Source: Bugulina stolonifera (lineage: Eukaryota; Bryozoa; Gymnolaemata; Cheilostomatida; Bugulidae). Taken from it: 64,000 nt of DNA. The stretch is from contig OW285191.1 in the NCBI GenBank assembly GCA_935421135.1, forward strand, positions 16,942,700-17,006,699, written 5' to 3'. The first letter of the stretch is position 1; each line of letters starts with the position of its first letter. Below are positions 12,001 to 23,110 of this stretch, piece by piece. Below the pieces are notes generated by a model that saw only the letters and a program-made list of their open reading frames with translations, was not told where the DNA came from and ran no database searches. The position numbers were made by a program, and so were the translations under genes.

Positions 12001-14967
12001 GGAAATTTCAATAATTTGCTGTTTTTTAGAAATTATCCCCCTCTGTAACGAAGGAATTTATATATTGATCATAAAACTTTTGGGCTGACACTCATGAAAT
12101 TTGGTATGGAGAACCAGACTGCTTGTAGTAGCATCATTTTTAAATATGAAGAGCCTGTGCATTATGGATTTGGTGCCAGAGGGTTTTCTATTATAAGGAA
12201 TTATCCCCTCTGTAACGAAGCAATTTTTCTCTTCATTATAAAAATTTTGAACTGACACTCATAAAATTTGACACAGAGCATTGGACTGCTTGTGGTAACA
12301 TTATGTTTAAATATGAAAAGCCCATGCATTGTGGATTTATTGCCAGAAGGTTTGTAAACCACAAAAAATGGCAAATAATGGCAATTTTCGCTGAGGAGGT
12401 GAACTTTGACCTAAAATTTGAGGTCTTCGTCAACATATTTCAGAGGGTTAGTTTCCAGAATCATAAAATTCAGGTCTTGTTTACTTAGGAGCCAAAAATT
12501 TGTGTAGATTGGAGAGGTCAGGAGCGAACTTCAAAAACTAAGCCACTTTTTGATGGTTGGCTGATGGACTATTATGGGTGGTCATGTTACATGTGCTTGC
12601 TATGTATTACACTGTCTATCAGCTTTATTGTTTATATCTACCTTCACATTGTACAGTATGCTAGGACCATACATATACTGATATACCTGTATGTTCCTAT
12701 TGCCTCTCCTATATAATTTTGACACCTGCAGACTGCACCTGCATGCAAAAACTACACACATGCAGGGCTATAGAAGATATAACACAGTGTTGTCAATATA
12801 TGAAGCTCTAAAAAGCATAAATTATTTAACTCTGTTTGTCCAAATATCATTTTTAACCTCGCAAGTACAGCACCAAAACATAAGAAGGAAGTAAATTGAA
12901 CTTGCATAATACAACTTAAATGTATAATATAAATTATATATAGATTATGCGAATTATCATATTTATGCACATGTGCAGTACCTATTAAAATATAACTAAG
13001 GCTTTTATATCTTGCAAGTGTAACAAATAAGACCCTGTAACCAGAGTAGAGTTCTGGGCTGTGATAATTGAAGAAAATACTTATAACATGTAGAAGTCAT
13101 ATTATACCAGAAACATGTAATTTTTCTATGACAGCTGATGAGGATGTAGGTTCCATACCTACAGCTGAAAAGGGGTTGGAACACTGTACCACCACCCCAT
13201 ACCTGATTTGTAACATTTTCAACAATTCTCTGCTATCTCATTTCTTCTATTTTGTACCACATTTCAACTATATCTATTATGTTACATAGGCAAATTAGTT
13301 GTCTATTTTATTTTCTGTTTGAGTAGATTGGAATTGTAAATTACTCATTGGTCTAGGCAATTATTTGTTTATGAATAATTCACTAGCAATGTCAGTATAA
13401 ATTGCTGGTAGTTGCCTTCTCTCTTTTAAAAGAGAAGACAACTTTGAAGTGTCAAACCAGAATGTAGTGTACGTTGTAATAACCTAGCACTTGTACTTGT
13501 AGCTTGTATACATTCAATGATAGGGCGCTTTACTTACCCATGATCACTACTACTTAGTTGTCTAGTTTGTGAAAGCCTCTGCACATAGCAAATATAAGTA
13601 TGCATGCAATGCACATAGCACTAAGGTACCAATCAGCAAATACAGTTTAGTTTAGTGTAATGTTGATGTGCACAATCATATAATATATAAATGTAATCTA
13701 TATCCATGTAATATCATTATATCACAGTATTTAGACTTATAAAATCTGGATCAAACATTGTTTGTTTTAATACTTGCCAGAAGAGATGGCAGCAGTACAG
13801 ACTTGTGTTTCCTGTCCTACATAAAGGATTTTTAATAACATTAAACTGTATTCACATTGTTTAGGGAACTGGTACAAGGAGACAAAGAACACAAGCTACT
13901 AAGGCGGGCTCTCCTTAAAGAAATCGCTATATTAGAAGAGGAGGAACAGCAGAGGGTTAGTTAATCATTTGATAATTTTCCAATAATTCTCTCTTGCAAT
14001 TCTACCAGTAGATTCATACATTGTATCCTGCTCTATACAGATAGTACTGTGTGCTTATCTATATTCTACTCTGTGTATTACTGTCCTGAGCACAAAGTTA
14101 TTTTGGTTGTAAGCAACCCTGGCCTTATGACCTGTTTAATCTTCCTGATTTTCAACCCAGATTTTGAGACATAATTCCACCCAGGTAGTCACCCCCATCC
14201 AGATGGGTTTGACAGGTGTATGCCTACTTTTACACATTACGTCACCAGCACTCTATGGCATGGTTGTTTTCACCTTGTATATAGCATATATACACTACTA
14301 TATATATGCTTAACCAATACTAACATCGACCTGTACATAGTATGCCACATCTTATAGTTTGGTTCTGCTTTAGTAGCTCAGTGCTAATTCGGCATTCATG
14401 TATGTCTAAACAGTTAGAGGAAGAGAAGCAGAAGAAGGAGGCTGTAGGAGAAGACGTAGAGAACTTTGACTTCTCCTCTCTATCCAGAGAGGAGGCATGG
14501 GAGGCCATGGAAGAGGTACTAAAAGTTTTCCTCCAGAATGATGATGAATAAATCTAATCTAATCTCTATTCTATGTAACATACTAAGCACATGACAAATA
14601 ACGATAATCTAATCATGGTAGTGAAGTAGAATGTATAAGGCATGAAAGTCAACAAGCAATAAATAGGTTTTCAAAATCCTGTCTGTTCATTTCCCAGAAC
14701 TTGAATAGTTAGTTTTACTGTTTGACGATGAGTTTTTCTGTTTTTTTTTACTGATAAAAGGACTTTGTTTACATTTGACTCTTGTGTCTAGTCAGTGTAC
14801 AATACCATGGAAGGAGCACGCTGCTAAGCTTAGAGGGTATCTTTGACATATTTGGTTGCTATCAACCAACACATCAATGTATAGAATTTATATTCTTCAA
14901 CTTGCTTACTGGTCCTTTGATTGTGTATTTGCAGGTCCTCGATGAATTCGTTCATGAACTCATGTAA
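2..14967 (+). CDS. LRRC74: LRRC74-like leucine-rich repeat and EF-hand protein (5' end missing)
   Basis: Spliced gene running in from the left edge. Exons with matching phases: 2-83, 1544-1737, 2110-2217, 2598-2741, 3456-3623, 4826-5020, 5376-5576, 7497-7667, 7971-8056, 13865-13955, 14414-14515, 14935-14967 (stop). The first exon is acidic (DDYDTDLDVDDE). Exon 2 carries the family's N-terminal signature (CEELGVVPVKFFLRHH, then HGLGSRGAQAL). The next exons encode ribonuclease-inhibitor-type LRRs of about 28 residues, such as LKKLYLSYNKFGDHSAPAF and LMELDLSANRIPLQGAVAL. The C-terminal part has two canonical EF-hand loops, DRDQSNTLTFDE and DTDKSGDIDFQE. The last Glu of the second loop comes from the exon at 13865, which confirms the join across a 5.8-kb intron. 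A charged coiled tail follows. Two or three micro-exons may lie between 5576 and 7497 (listed separately). LRRC74 proteins are poorly characterised; a calcium-sensing scaffold role is inference. No poly(A) signal was identified. Confidence 0.85.
569..609. repeat. short intronic hairpin
   Basis: Inverted repeat with a 16-bp stem (569-584 against 594-609) and a 9-base loop. One arm reads ctgtatttagctgcca. The only mismatch would be a G-U pair in RNA. It lies in the first visible intron of the LRRC74-like gene. The stem is too short for a typical microRNA precursor. Confidence 0.55.
1042..1176. repeat. 135-bp near-palindrome, possible MITE
   Basis: The two halves are inverted copies of each other. 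The left arm begins atatctaaaaagtctaatat-like and continues through ataaacacatattatatta; the right arm is its reverse complement. The centre is AT-rich (about 1095-1125). The structure could form a long hairpin and fits a small foldback element in the LRRC74-like intron. No clear target-site duplication was seen. Confidence 0.6.
2742..3422. repeat. 22-bp minisatellite in LRRC74-like intron
   Basis: About 30 head-to-tail copies of a 22-bp unit, gtatgtgtatgctatatgac plus ta, with scattered substitutions (for example gtgtgt for gtatgt and atgtga for atatga). It fills most of the intron between the exons ending at 2741 and starting at 3456. The first repeats directly abut the 5' splice donor. Confidence 0.95.
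4540..4650 (-). mobile_element. tRNA-derived SINE fragment
   Basis: On the minus strand the segment contains a tRNA-like A-box region (ctggtgtagtggtaaagtg) in a tRNA-head-like context. The B box is poorly preserved. It lies in the intron upstream of the LRR exon at 4826. Similar tRNA-like heads occur at about 8290-8430 and 23045-23110. Boundaries are approximate. Confidence 0.35.
5812..6045. repeat. CCN-rich simple repeat
   Basis: Imperfect repeats of ccacctccactc. The run gives open frames on both strands (poly Pro/Leu on plus, Gly/Ser and Val/Glu on minus). It lies between LRRC74-like exons with no convincing splice sites in frame, so I treat it as an intronic microsatellite rather than coding sequence. 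Confidence 0.85.
6354..7013 (+). other. candidate micro-exons of the LRRC74-like gene
   Basis: Three short phase-0 segments have splice-like borders: 6354-6365 (EKNK), 6491-6511 (FGLLRNW, flanked by tttatag and gtaagt) and 6984-7013 (VEEMGCLRKP, flanked by gaacag and gtaatg). All would keep frame between the exons ending at 5576 and starting at 7497. The last two share a codon pattern. G is identical, L is ttg/tta and R is cgt/cgc, the last two being synonymous changes. That suggests a duplicated coding micro-exon. No RNA evidence is available. Confidence 0.35.
8285..8430 (-). mobile_element. tRNA-derived SINE
   Basis: Read on the minus strand, this is a tRNA-like head with an A box (gccaagaggttag) and a good B box (ggttcaaatccc), spaced as in class II tRNAs. 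A non-tRNA body follows (ctgggtggaggaatggcacc). It lacks a sound acceptor stem, so it is a SINE head rather than a tRNA gene. It sits in the 5.8-kb LRRC74-like intron. Confidence 0.6.
8818..12574. mobile_element. 3.75-kb TIR DNA transposon in LRRC74-like intron, PIF/Harbinger-like TSD
   Basis: Inverted ends: the left starts tagtccatcagccaa at 8821 and the right ends ttggctgatggacta at 12571. A second shared block follows further in (cgctcctgacctctccaatc at about 8859 left, its reverse complement at about 12500-12525). The element is flanked by TTA on both sides (8818-8820 and 12572-12574), as expected for 3-bp TWA target duplications of PIF/Harbinger elements. I see no intact transposase. Degenerate ORF stretches lie at about 10679-10818 and 10982-11236, neither recognised. 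The insertion splits the intron between the two halves of EF-hand loop 2. The superfamily assignment is inference from TSD length only. Confidence 0.65.
11834..12365. repeat. three diverged tandem copies inside the TIR element
   Basis: About 170-200 bp units. Copies begin near 11834, 12032 and 12200, each with a ctgtaac(g/a)aa-type start. Each contains a related block ending in aaatatgaa(g/a)agcc-like sequence. Subterminal tandem repeats are common in DNA transposons and support the element boundaries. Confidence 0.6.
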
Positions 14968-17900
14968 TATAATTGTGTTTTTTTATTTCTCTTAAGAATA
15001 TGCTTTATTTTAATTTTATATAATTATTATTTAAATTATGTTACCAAATTTTATGGTTGGTCATAAATTATAAATAGATATTAATGGGCAGTGTCAATTA
15101 TTCTCAATCTAAAAGCTATTACTTCACCTAGAATAATACCACAAGTACCACAAAAATGTTAAAGAAATGCAAAATTCCCAATTTCAGCCTTTGTCACCAT
15201 GACATGCACATTTTGTTTAAACAAATTGAAACTAGTGGGTTTGTGAGGTATGCTTACACTATTGCATGTAACAACACCCCCCCCCCCTTCCCTGTGCATA
15301 CGGCCCTAACCTGGGTTCTAAGCCCTCCAAATAATCTTAGTGGGAAGATATACTGAAGGTTGACTGTGAAACAGATGAACTCCAACCCATGCCACATCTA
15401 GCCATATATGTATATATGTATGGTCTTTCCTTTCTTGCTTATAGTTTTGTGGATTTATTTTATTCAACAGTATAATTATATTACTACATCATTTTATTAC
15501 ATGTACAGCTTATTTTGACTATTTTAAGTTGAAATACAATCTGCCCTCATCACACCTACTCCATAAGTTACATAAACGTATACCTCCTTCAATTTGGCTG
15601 TATGCTTTATTCAGCTTGACTAGTATACTGGTATCTAAATCTCAGATGATGTGTATATGTAGAAATGACGGATTTAGAATTTACAATGTATGGGATGATT
15701 AAAACTCCACTGCATCACAGAAGCTTGAAAGGAGTTATAGAATTAAAAAAAATTGATCAATTTTATGAGCTTGCACACTTACGTACATAATTGTCTGTTG
15801 TGCTAGATTTATGAGGGTGTTTTGTATTTCTAAAGTGTAAGTTATCACAGAGGAAAATGTTTCTACTACTCTACATGTGAAAGCTAATAGAACAGTTCCT
15901 GAGTGACATCTTTTTCTCTGATTGTGCTATGTGTTCAGAACAAACTTTAATTTCTGCCATCACGGTTTTTTCGAGAATGCCAGGAGTGTTACAAGGCCTT
16001 CTGCAAATTAGTTGTACTTCTAGACTCTCCAAACTCACAAATCAAGCTGCCTATAACCACTTACAGAGTACTACTGTAGCTTTAGTAACACCTTAATCCC
16101 AATGTGGCTGGGTATGAATGCAGTGCTAAAGATCATTGTGCACCATAGCATAAAAAATTATAGCAGGGAAGTATATAGAACTTTGAATAATTCAGCAATC
16201 TAGTTAGCTACACAATAATTAAAGCTTCAATTGTATGAATGCATGGAAGTGGCTTCTTATCAGCTTTAATTGATTACAGGCAGTGCAGGTTTTACTGTAC
16301 ATAAAAATAGAACAATAAACTTGAAAAAATGTCTTCATTGGCCAAATAAAGTGGGTCACATGACCGCCATGGGTTATGAAGGTGACATAGGTGTTCGTGG
16401 TATGGTAGGTAGGTATGGTACTGGGAAGTAGGTATAAAATTATATACACAGACTTGGGTATTTGTAGTTTTTTTCATATTTTTGTATGGTATGGCAAATA
16501 CTACATGTAAATATGGATCACAAGTAGCTTTTGCTATACACACTCTCTCTGAGTTAGTGATAAAAATTAAAATGGTCAAGTTTCACATACGTATTCATTT
16601 AAAAAGGGAAAGATGATCTCAAAGTCGGTGCTGCATTGTATTTTGACTTGACTTGACAAAAGTCTGCTATACCCATAGCCAATCGATCAGAGATGGTATG
16701 ATGTATTATAGAAGCCAGCAAATACATACGGCATACATGAAAATATGTATATAATAATATATATTTATATGTACCATATTGTAGAAGTAGAAGTCACTAG
16801 GATGCCCTGTTTTCGTTTATATTGCCCCATTATACATTTAGTGCATTTTTTGGATAATAAATATTGAAACCCCTGATGAAAACTATTGTAGGCAACATCC
16901 ACTAAAGTAAATTACGGCCTATTACATTTATACGCAAGTCAAAAGTGCTACAATTTTAAAACTATAGTGCATAGAAATATCTCCCCTACTATTTGCTATA
17001 AAGTCACTCTTTCTTGACTCTCTGGTAGTCTAACTGAACAATGAAGTGTAGAATTAGATATTAGTGTAACCTGTAGTACACAATGGATAACTAAATTATA
17101 ACCGTAAAAGTTATTTACTAATTTCCCATTTTAAATCAAAGAAGAACAGGTACTTGCAATTCACCAAAGAGACTGCGGTTTCTCTTTAATAATAACAATA
17201 CTAATCATGTGTACATACATTTAGCGTAGAGAAAGCGTAGAGAAAGCGTAGAGAAAGCGTAGAGAAAGCGTAGAGAAAGCGTAGAGAAAGCGTAGAGAAA
17301 GCGTAGAGAAAGCGTAGAGAAAGCGTAGAGAAAGCGTAGAGAAAGCGTAGAGAAAGCGTAGAGAAAACGTAGAGAAAACGTAGAGAAAGAGGTGTCCCTT
17401 TTGTAGATGCTGCAGACTACACATACTGCATTCAAAAACTAATCCAAAGCTACATGTCTATATACATGTATATGCATACTCATTCTCTCTGTACATCCAA
17501 CCCCCAGCCAAATACATGTACTAGGGGTAGTGGGTAGTGATACCCAACACAACCTTGACCTTGCTGTCTTCTTTCTTGGTCACCCAATGTGCTGCAAGCA
17601 TCATGGCATGACTGGCTTGGTAAGTAATAATATTACAATAAAGTACATGTAAATACAATGTACATGTAGTTGCAATAAGAAGGTAGTTAGTCTTGACTTG
17701 GTGTGCTAACTAGGCTTACTATACTCCCAGGGCAGTTACTCTCTCCTAATAGTCTGAGCTAGATGTTTGTTGCTCTGGCAGTTGAGTTGGGAGTTACACA
17801 TGAATAAAAAAGAGGATAACTTCTCCTGCTTCAACTTTAGCAAAAACAATAGGTGGGTGTTAGGGAATGGAACATGGAAATCATTCATTATATGGCCAGT

Positions 17901-19377
17901 GCTACTAGAAGTCATGCATCATCATTTTATAAAATACTACCCATATACATAAATAATATATCTATGAGGTAGGCTACAGGTATTATGGTAGATGTATAAA
18001 TCAAATTGAACATCCAATAAGTTGTTAATTATGGAATGTGATCAGTCAAATGTTTGACCAGTATTCTTACAAGAATGCTAAGAGGCTAAGGCTAAGAGCC
18101 TAATACCAAAAGGCTAAGGCTAAGAACCTAAGCATTTGACACCATCATTGACCGATTTGTCAAGTATAGAAGACAGTCACATGTCTTCCTTTCATGTAGA
18201 TAGAGGTCAAACGCAAGTTTTTATCTTTAAAAATTTGTCTCCAAAAGTTGACTAATTGCTTTAAGCTGCAGTCAAGAAATATAAGTATAAATAAAGCACT
18301 AGCAATAGTTATAGACCCATGTGCAGTAGCATGGAGTAAATACATGTAGTAGGTGACTGTTACTCTATTACTCATTACAATATAACTATGCAACACCAAT
18401 TTTTTATCAATTATTATAGTAATGCTGGAAATGTGATTATCTAAAGATTTGTCAAACATTTAATAACTTCTTAGATGGGAAAGCCGACAGCTAAGTGAAC
18501 ATCAGTCATGATTAGGATATTTCTATACAAGAAATATATTAAATGTAATTCCATTGTCTAACCTCACCCACTTTCACACAATAAAGATGTTTTTCATCTA
18601 AATGTTAAGAAATAATTATTTATTATTGCATAAGGGAACAAAACATACAATAGGATGAAGGTTTAAAGCTCTATTTTGAGGTATTGATGCATAAATAAAT
18701 ATATTTCAATAAATAACAAAAATATTAATACATCCAATGTATGTACATGTACATTTACGTCCTTATGAATATAATAGTTACGTAGATGCAGGCTGATAGA
18801 TGTAAAAACAAACAGAGAACAATTGCAGATTTTAAACTACATGTATAATTATCAAAACTTTACTTGTTTGTAGCTCAAGATATTGTATCGTGTTGAAATG
18901 TTTTACTACTGATACGAAAGGTGTAAGATTTTTGCTCCCAATGTATATATATATATAATCTGCTACATACGCGTACTGTTATGTTACATATACAATAATA
19001 ACAAATATGGAATGAAATGAAGCCAATGGACGGATAGATGACGTTTTAATGTAAAGCACATGTTTACAATGCAGGTGTAGGCTGCATGTATAGAAACAGT
19101 AAGTACATTAAAATAAAATACATGTAGAATTTTCATTTTAACTGATTTTGAAAGCAAAGTAATAAATTATATTTGATAGTAAATTAGCTGAAATAATTAG
19201 GTACGTATAATACTACGATATTGATAATTAGCTGTCAATAGGGATATACTAGGATTATATCAAAGGAAAGGAGTAGCACCATAACACAGTGTAGTTTGGT
19301 CAAATCAGGTAGAGTCGGTTACATTGAGATTTAGGATGTGCAAACCTTCTATTGCAGAGTATCTAAGAGCAAACTGT
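14968..19377. other. intergenic region between two convergent genes
   Basis: No convincing gene found. It lies between the 3' end of the LRRC74-like gene (+) and the 3' end of the GPA2-like gene (-), so it holds both 3' UTRs. It contains a short poly-C run near 15279 and an 11-bp satellite at 17224. A minus-strand segment near 17525-17615 looks weakly coding (ending VLGITTHYP and stop), but a second frame there is also open. Confidence 0.6.
17224..17389. repeat. 11-bp satellite (gcgtagagaaa)n
   Basis: About 15 nearly perfect head-to-tail copies of gcgtagagaaa. The last two units change gcg to acg. Minus-strand ORFs here (repeating Phe/Leu/Ser/Tyr/Ala) are by-products of the repeat. Confidence 0.97.
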
Positions 19378-21891
19378 CTAATAGCCAACATGACAAGAGG
19401 AGCAGGAGCAGTTTGCTGCAGATTTGTAAGTCTCTAGTTTTCTACCATCAGCACATAAGAGTTCCACAGTAACCTGTAATGATTATGCCAATAACTGTAT
19501 ATAACAACACTATGGGTTGAGTAACAAGCTAAAAATAATTAGAAGTGGAGATTAGTTGGTGAGTTGAGATAAGACCTAAGAGGTGGCTCCATGCAGACTC
19601 TGTACCCAAAATGTTGTTGATATGTAAATTTATGAGCGCGCTTCCGGATTACTAAAGATTTATTATGATAATTCTGACTTTCAACTTCACAGGTTTCATT
19701 GACTCATATCGCGCAGTAAATCTAGTGTTTTACCATTATTTCTACTATAATGTTCAATATTATTGACACGGTACCAGCTATAGAGATTATGGACTATCAG
19801 TTAGTATTACATTAAGTTTTTATAGTATATGTTACTCGTAGAGTGAACTTGAGTTGGTTAACTGAGGATGTGAGCCAAGACAGTGGCATCCTGTTTACCA
19901 AACGCATCCAAGTCTGCTAGAGTATCACCAAACTACTGTTGGTGCTAAATAACTCATCCTTTTATAAAGGAAAAAAATGAGACTGAGTAACAGTAACAGC
20001 AAAAATAATCACAGATTAAACATGGGTTGTTACTATTTTCAAATTTTCCATTCTATTGTATGATTGGTTAGGACCTGAAAGTTTGTTTAATGAAAAATAA
20101 AAACCAATTGGTGACAAAAATATTATAAAATACAGCATCTTCATCTGCAATCGCAATACAAGTTTTTCATCTAAAGTAGCTGTTTCGTTGTTTCAAGCAG
20201 GTTAGGGGCAGGTTAGGGGCAGGATAGGGACAGGTTAGGGGCAGGATAGGGGCAGGTTAGGGGCAGGATAGGGACAGGTTAGGGGCAGGATAGGGGCAGG
20301 ATAGGGGCAGGATAGGGGCAGGTTAGGGGCAGGTTGAGGATGTCTATGGCCATTGATTGTGACCACTGACTGTGACTACCTGTGTGTCATCATGGTACTG
20401 TACTGCATAATCCCTAGCGATAAGTGGTAATCCATACAGGGATTACATCATTAACTCAAGAATTGGACAGAGAGAGGCCTTTTATCCAGGAAGCTGAAAC
20501 CTTTTTGTTTTTACTACAATGGTTTAAATGCTAAAGTGAAATAAAAAAAATATGTCACTATATACCAATTAGGGCTTAGTGATAATGGCCCACTACCTAC
20601 TAATGATGGCCCACTACCTACTAATGATGGCCCATGATCTACAGATTGCGACCCACTACTTATTGGTTGGGGTTCACTGCCCATTGACTAGGGGCCAGGC
20701 TAGAGGACTAAATGCACAGGAAGTAGCTGAATTTTCAGGCTATTACACGATATACATTGTATGCTGGTAATTAGATGAAATATATTATTGTGTGTAGCGG
20801 TTTTTAGTATCTCTATATCATACAAAACACTGTTAGTAATAAGTATAGAATAATACAACGAACTCTTAGCACAGTGTATGCCAAAACACTAGACATGTAC
20901 TTACATCATGGGTGGTCTCTATCGAGCAGCAACTTCCCCTGGTTAATATCGGCCTATTGGGGAACAGTGTCCTCAATTCGCTAGGCATGGGTATAGAGAA
21001 AGATTCACAATAACCCACACAAGAGTTCAAATATATGGTGGTGTTTTGACATCCGGGTATTGATATCTCCGTTTCTATACCTGTAATAAGAAAATGGATA
21101 TTGCAACTAATGATGTGATAGGTGTAATAATTGCTGTATTATACCTACATGTACATAAACATGTACACCTGTGTTCATGTGCACTAGGTAATGCCTCCTC
21201 ATCAAGTACAATGTATCTATATAAACCAACAAGTGAATAAGCTATTTGAATAAAATAGTTTTGTCTACTTTTAAAAGGAGCTCAATACTAAGCAGAGCAA
21301 AATATAAATCCTTTAAGAATTAGAATTAGAATTAGATTTTTGAAAGCATTTTTATTTGTAGTTTCACACGTTCAAAGTATCTAAACAATACATGTACGTG
21401 TAGAATAGTTTTATTAGCACATTAAAAGCTTGGAACTACATGTATGCTACTCCTCGAATCTCTCCAATACAAACATGTATGCTACTCCTCAAATCTCTCC
21501 AATACAAACATGTTCTCAAGCAAACAGTTGATAATCATAGTTGTCTTCCCTCAAACATTTTTATCTTGCACAAAACTAATATTATGCAATTGGAGGCTAC
21601 AGCTTGCATCCTTTGTAATAATTCACTAAGTAAAAGTTGAGCAAGTAAGATATTGCACTATAATATACTTGTAGTAGTTGTTCTATAATCTTTATAAAGT
21701 TAACAGCAATGTTTTATAAAACTGCTGGTATAAATCATAATAGTGAAAGTTCCAGTATCGTCGTGTTATACAAGTACATGTACCAACTTACCCATGAGGA
21801 TACAGCTAGAATTAGGATCGGCACTACTCAGCAGAGCCATACACAGTAATGCTAAAATTCTACCTAGAATAGAACACTGATTATCTCCCAT
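19378..21891 (-). CDS. GPA2: glycoprotein hormone alpha-2-like secreted cystine-knot protein
   Basis: Three exons on the minus strand: 21792-21891 (start ATG at 21889-21891), 20905-21080 and 19378-19473 (stop at 19378-19380). Phases are 1 then 0, with consensus GT-AG borders. The product is 123 residues; human GPA2 is about 129. Residues 1-28 form a signal peptide with core ILALLCMALLSS. The mature part has ten cysteines in the hormone-alpha pattern: an early Cys, IPGC, then SCVGYCES (C-x-G-x-C ring), adjacent SCC, ELLCADG, and the terminal NCSCSSC knot. Human GPA2 has the closely similar CVGHCESSAFPS, adjacent CC and CQCDMC. N-glycosylation sequons occur at NSS, NTT and NCS. Known family role: a secreted subunit that pairs with GPB5 and signals through LGR receptors. 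No beta partner is seen in this window. Norrin, DAN or bursicon cystine knots are less likely, given the adjacent cysteines and short length. Confidence 0.82.
20197..20337. repeat. 11-bp G-rich repeat (caggttagggg)n in GPA2 intron
   Basis: About 12 copies of gcaggttagggg-type units, some with gata for gtta or gaca for ggca. It contains TTAGGG by chance of the unit but is not a telomeric array. It lies in intron 2 of the GPA2-like gene; the G runs could form quadruplexes on the plus strand. Confidence 0.93.
20579..20636. repeat. short tandem repeat (gataatggcccactacctactaat-like)
   Basis: Two and a half copies of a roughly 24-bp unit containing gatggcccactacctacta. Located in intron 2 of the GPA2-like gene. 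Confidence 0.85.
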
Positions 21892-21972
21892 GTTGATACT
21901 GACTCTCTTAGCAAGGATGTGCATGCTAACAGGACAAGTACTGTATCAATAATTAAAGATAGTTTGAAGCCT

Positions 21973-22005
21973 CCTTATATAGTGAGATTCCAACTCTCTG
22001 ATTGG
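21973..22005 (-). promoter_or_regulatory. TATA and CCAAT boxes of the GPA2-like gene
   Basis: On the minus strand, ctatataagg lies at 21973-21982 and ccaat at 22001-22005, about 25 bp upstream of it. The predicted start of transcription is near 21945, giving a 5' UTR of roughly 50 bases before the ATG at 21891. TATA promoters are typical of regulated secreted-hormone genes. Sequence-based only. Confidence 0.5.
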
Positions 22006-23044
22006 CCGATAGAACACATTCACAATAGACACACCGAGGGGCTCATTTAGATAGATATAAAAAATCTAGGAAACAGTCTCCATTTTGAATTTTTGTTTGG
22101 GGGAACCATTATAATAATATGTTATACTATTTAGAGGAGGAATCATTATATTATTATATTGTTTCCCTATTTGCAGTTATGACCACTTCCCGATTTTTGA
22201 TGCAAGTTTTTGAGCTTTAGGGATGTGCATGTATTTATCATGAATTATAAAACTTAACAAATAATCCAATATATTATAATTCTTTTATGAAGATTCCTTT
22301 ATTTTTGAGATAAAGAAATTTTTGTTTCATGCTTTCCAAGTTTCGTGCCACAATATAAAATAAGAAAGACTTGAACCAGAGCTGCTTTGTGCAGCTGTGT
22401 TATCTCCACTGCATTTTTGCTCTGATTCACGGGGTTCGGCTTACAGTAAGCTGAAAAGGTCTAAGAAGTACAGACTATTTTAGACGATGCGCAGATCATT
22501 TTAGTTGAAGTACAGACCATAAATCTTTGAAGAAATTTATTTTTTAACATGCACGTCAAAACTCAAAACAATTCAGGTTTTTATAATACTATAGCCTATA
22601 CAGAAACAGATAATGCCTACCACATGTGTGTTGTTATATGCAATGTCATCATTATTATATTCTGAGCACAAAACATAGTCCAAGCCGAGGGTCAATAAAT
22701 TATAGTGATTACAATATTTCATTGCAAAATCAGCTTTATTGATTGGTGACCCATTTATTTCCAATTATCTCCAATCTTGTCTGGTAGGTTTAAAACAAAT
22801 CATGCAGCGCAAGAAAATGCCCTAGTCATGGCAAGGGTAGCAAAACCGAGGATATCAGTATGTGCATATTATCATAAACAGCAGTATTTCAAGTGGAACA
22901 AATGGTGAGGTGGGTACACAGTGCATGCAATCTTACAGATTAGTATTGTATAGCTACCCACTTAATCTCATAGCAACTAAGAAATTAGTGAATTACTAAA
23001 ATGAAAAAATAAGCCTTGGTGAGATTATGGTGGGATTCCAGCTC

Positions 23045-23110
23045 AAGACCCTATGAATGGTAGTCAAGCACTCTACCACTACACTATCAGGTCTGCAGCT
23101 AAAATTACGG
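23045..23110 (-). mobile_element. tRNA-derived SINE fragment
   Basis: On the minus strand: tagtgtagtggtagagtgct (A-box region with D-arm), then a degenerate B-box region ending tggaatcccacc. No full cloverleaf can be drawn. Boundaries are approximate. Confidence 0.45.

Noticed and set aside
17205..17435. Phe/Leu/Ser-repeat ORFs on the minus strand
   Set aside because: Translation of the 11-bp satellite.
20197..20337. Telomeric TTAGGG array
   Set aside because: TTAGGG occurs only as part of an 11-bp unit and many units read ATAGGG; it is an interstitial satellite.
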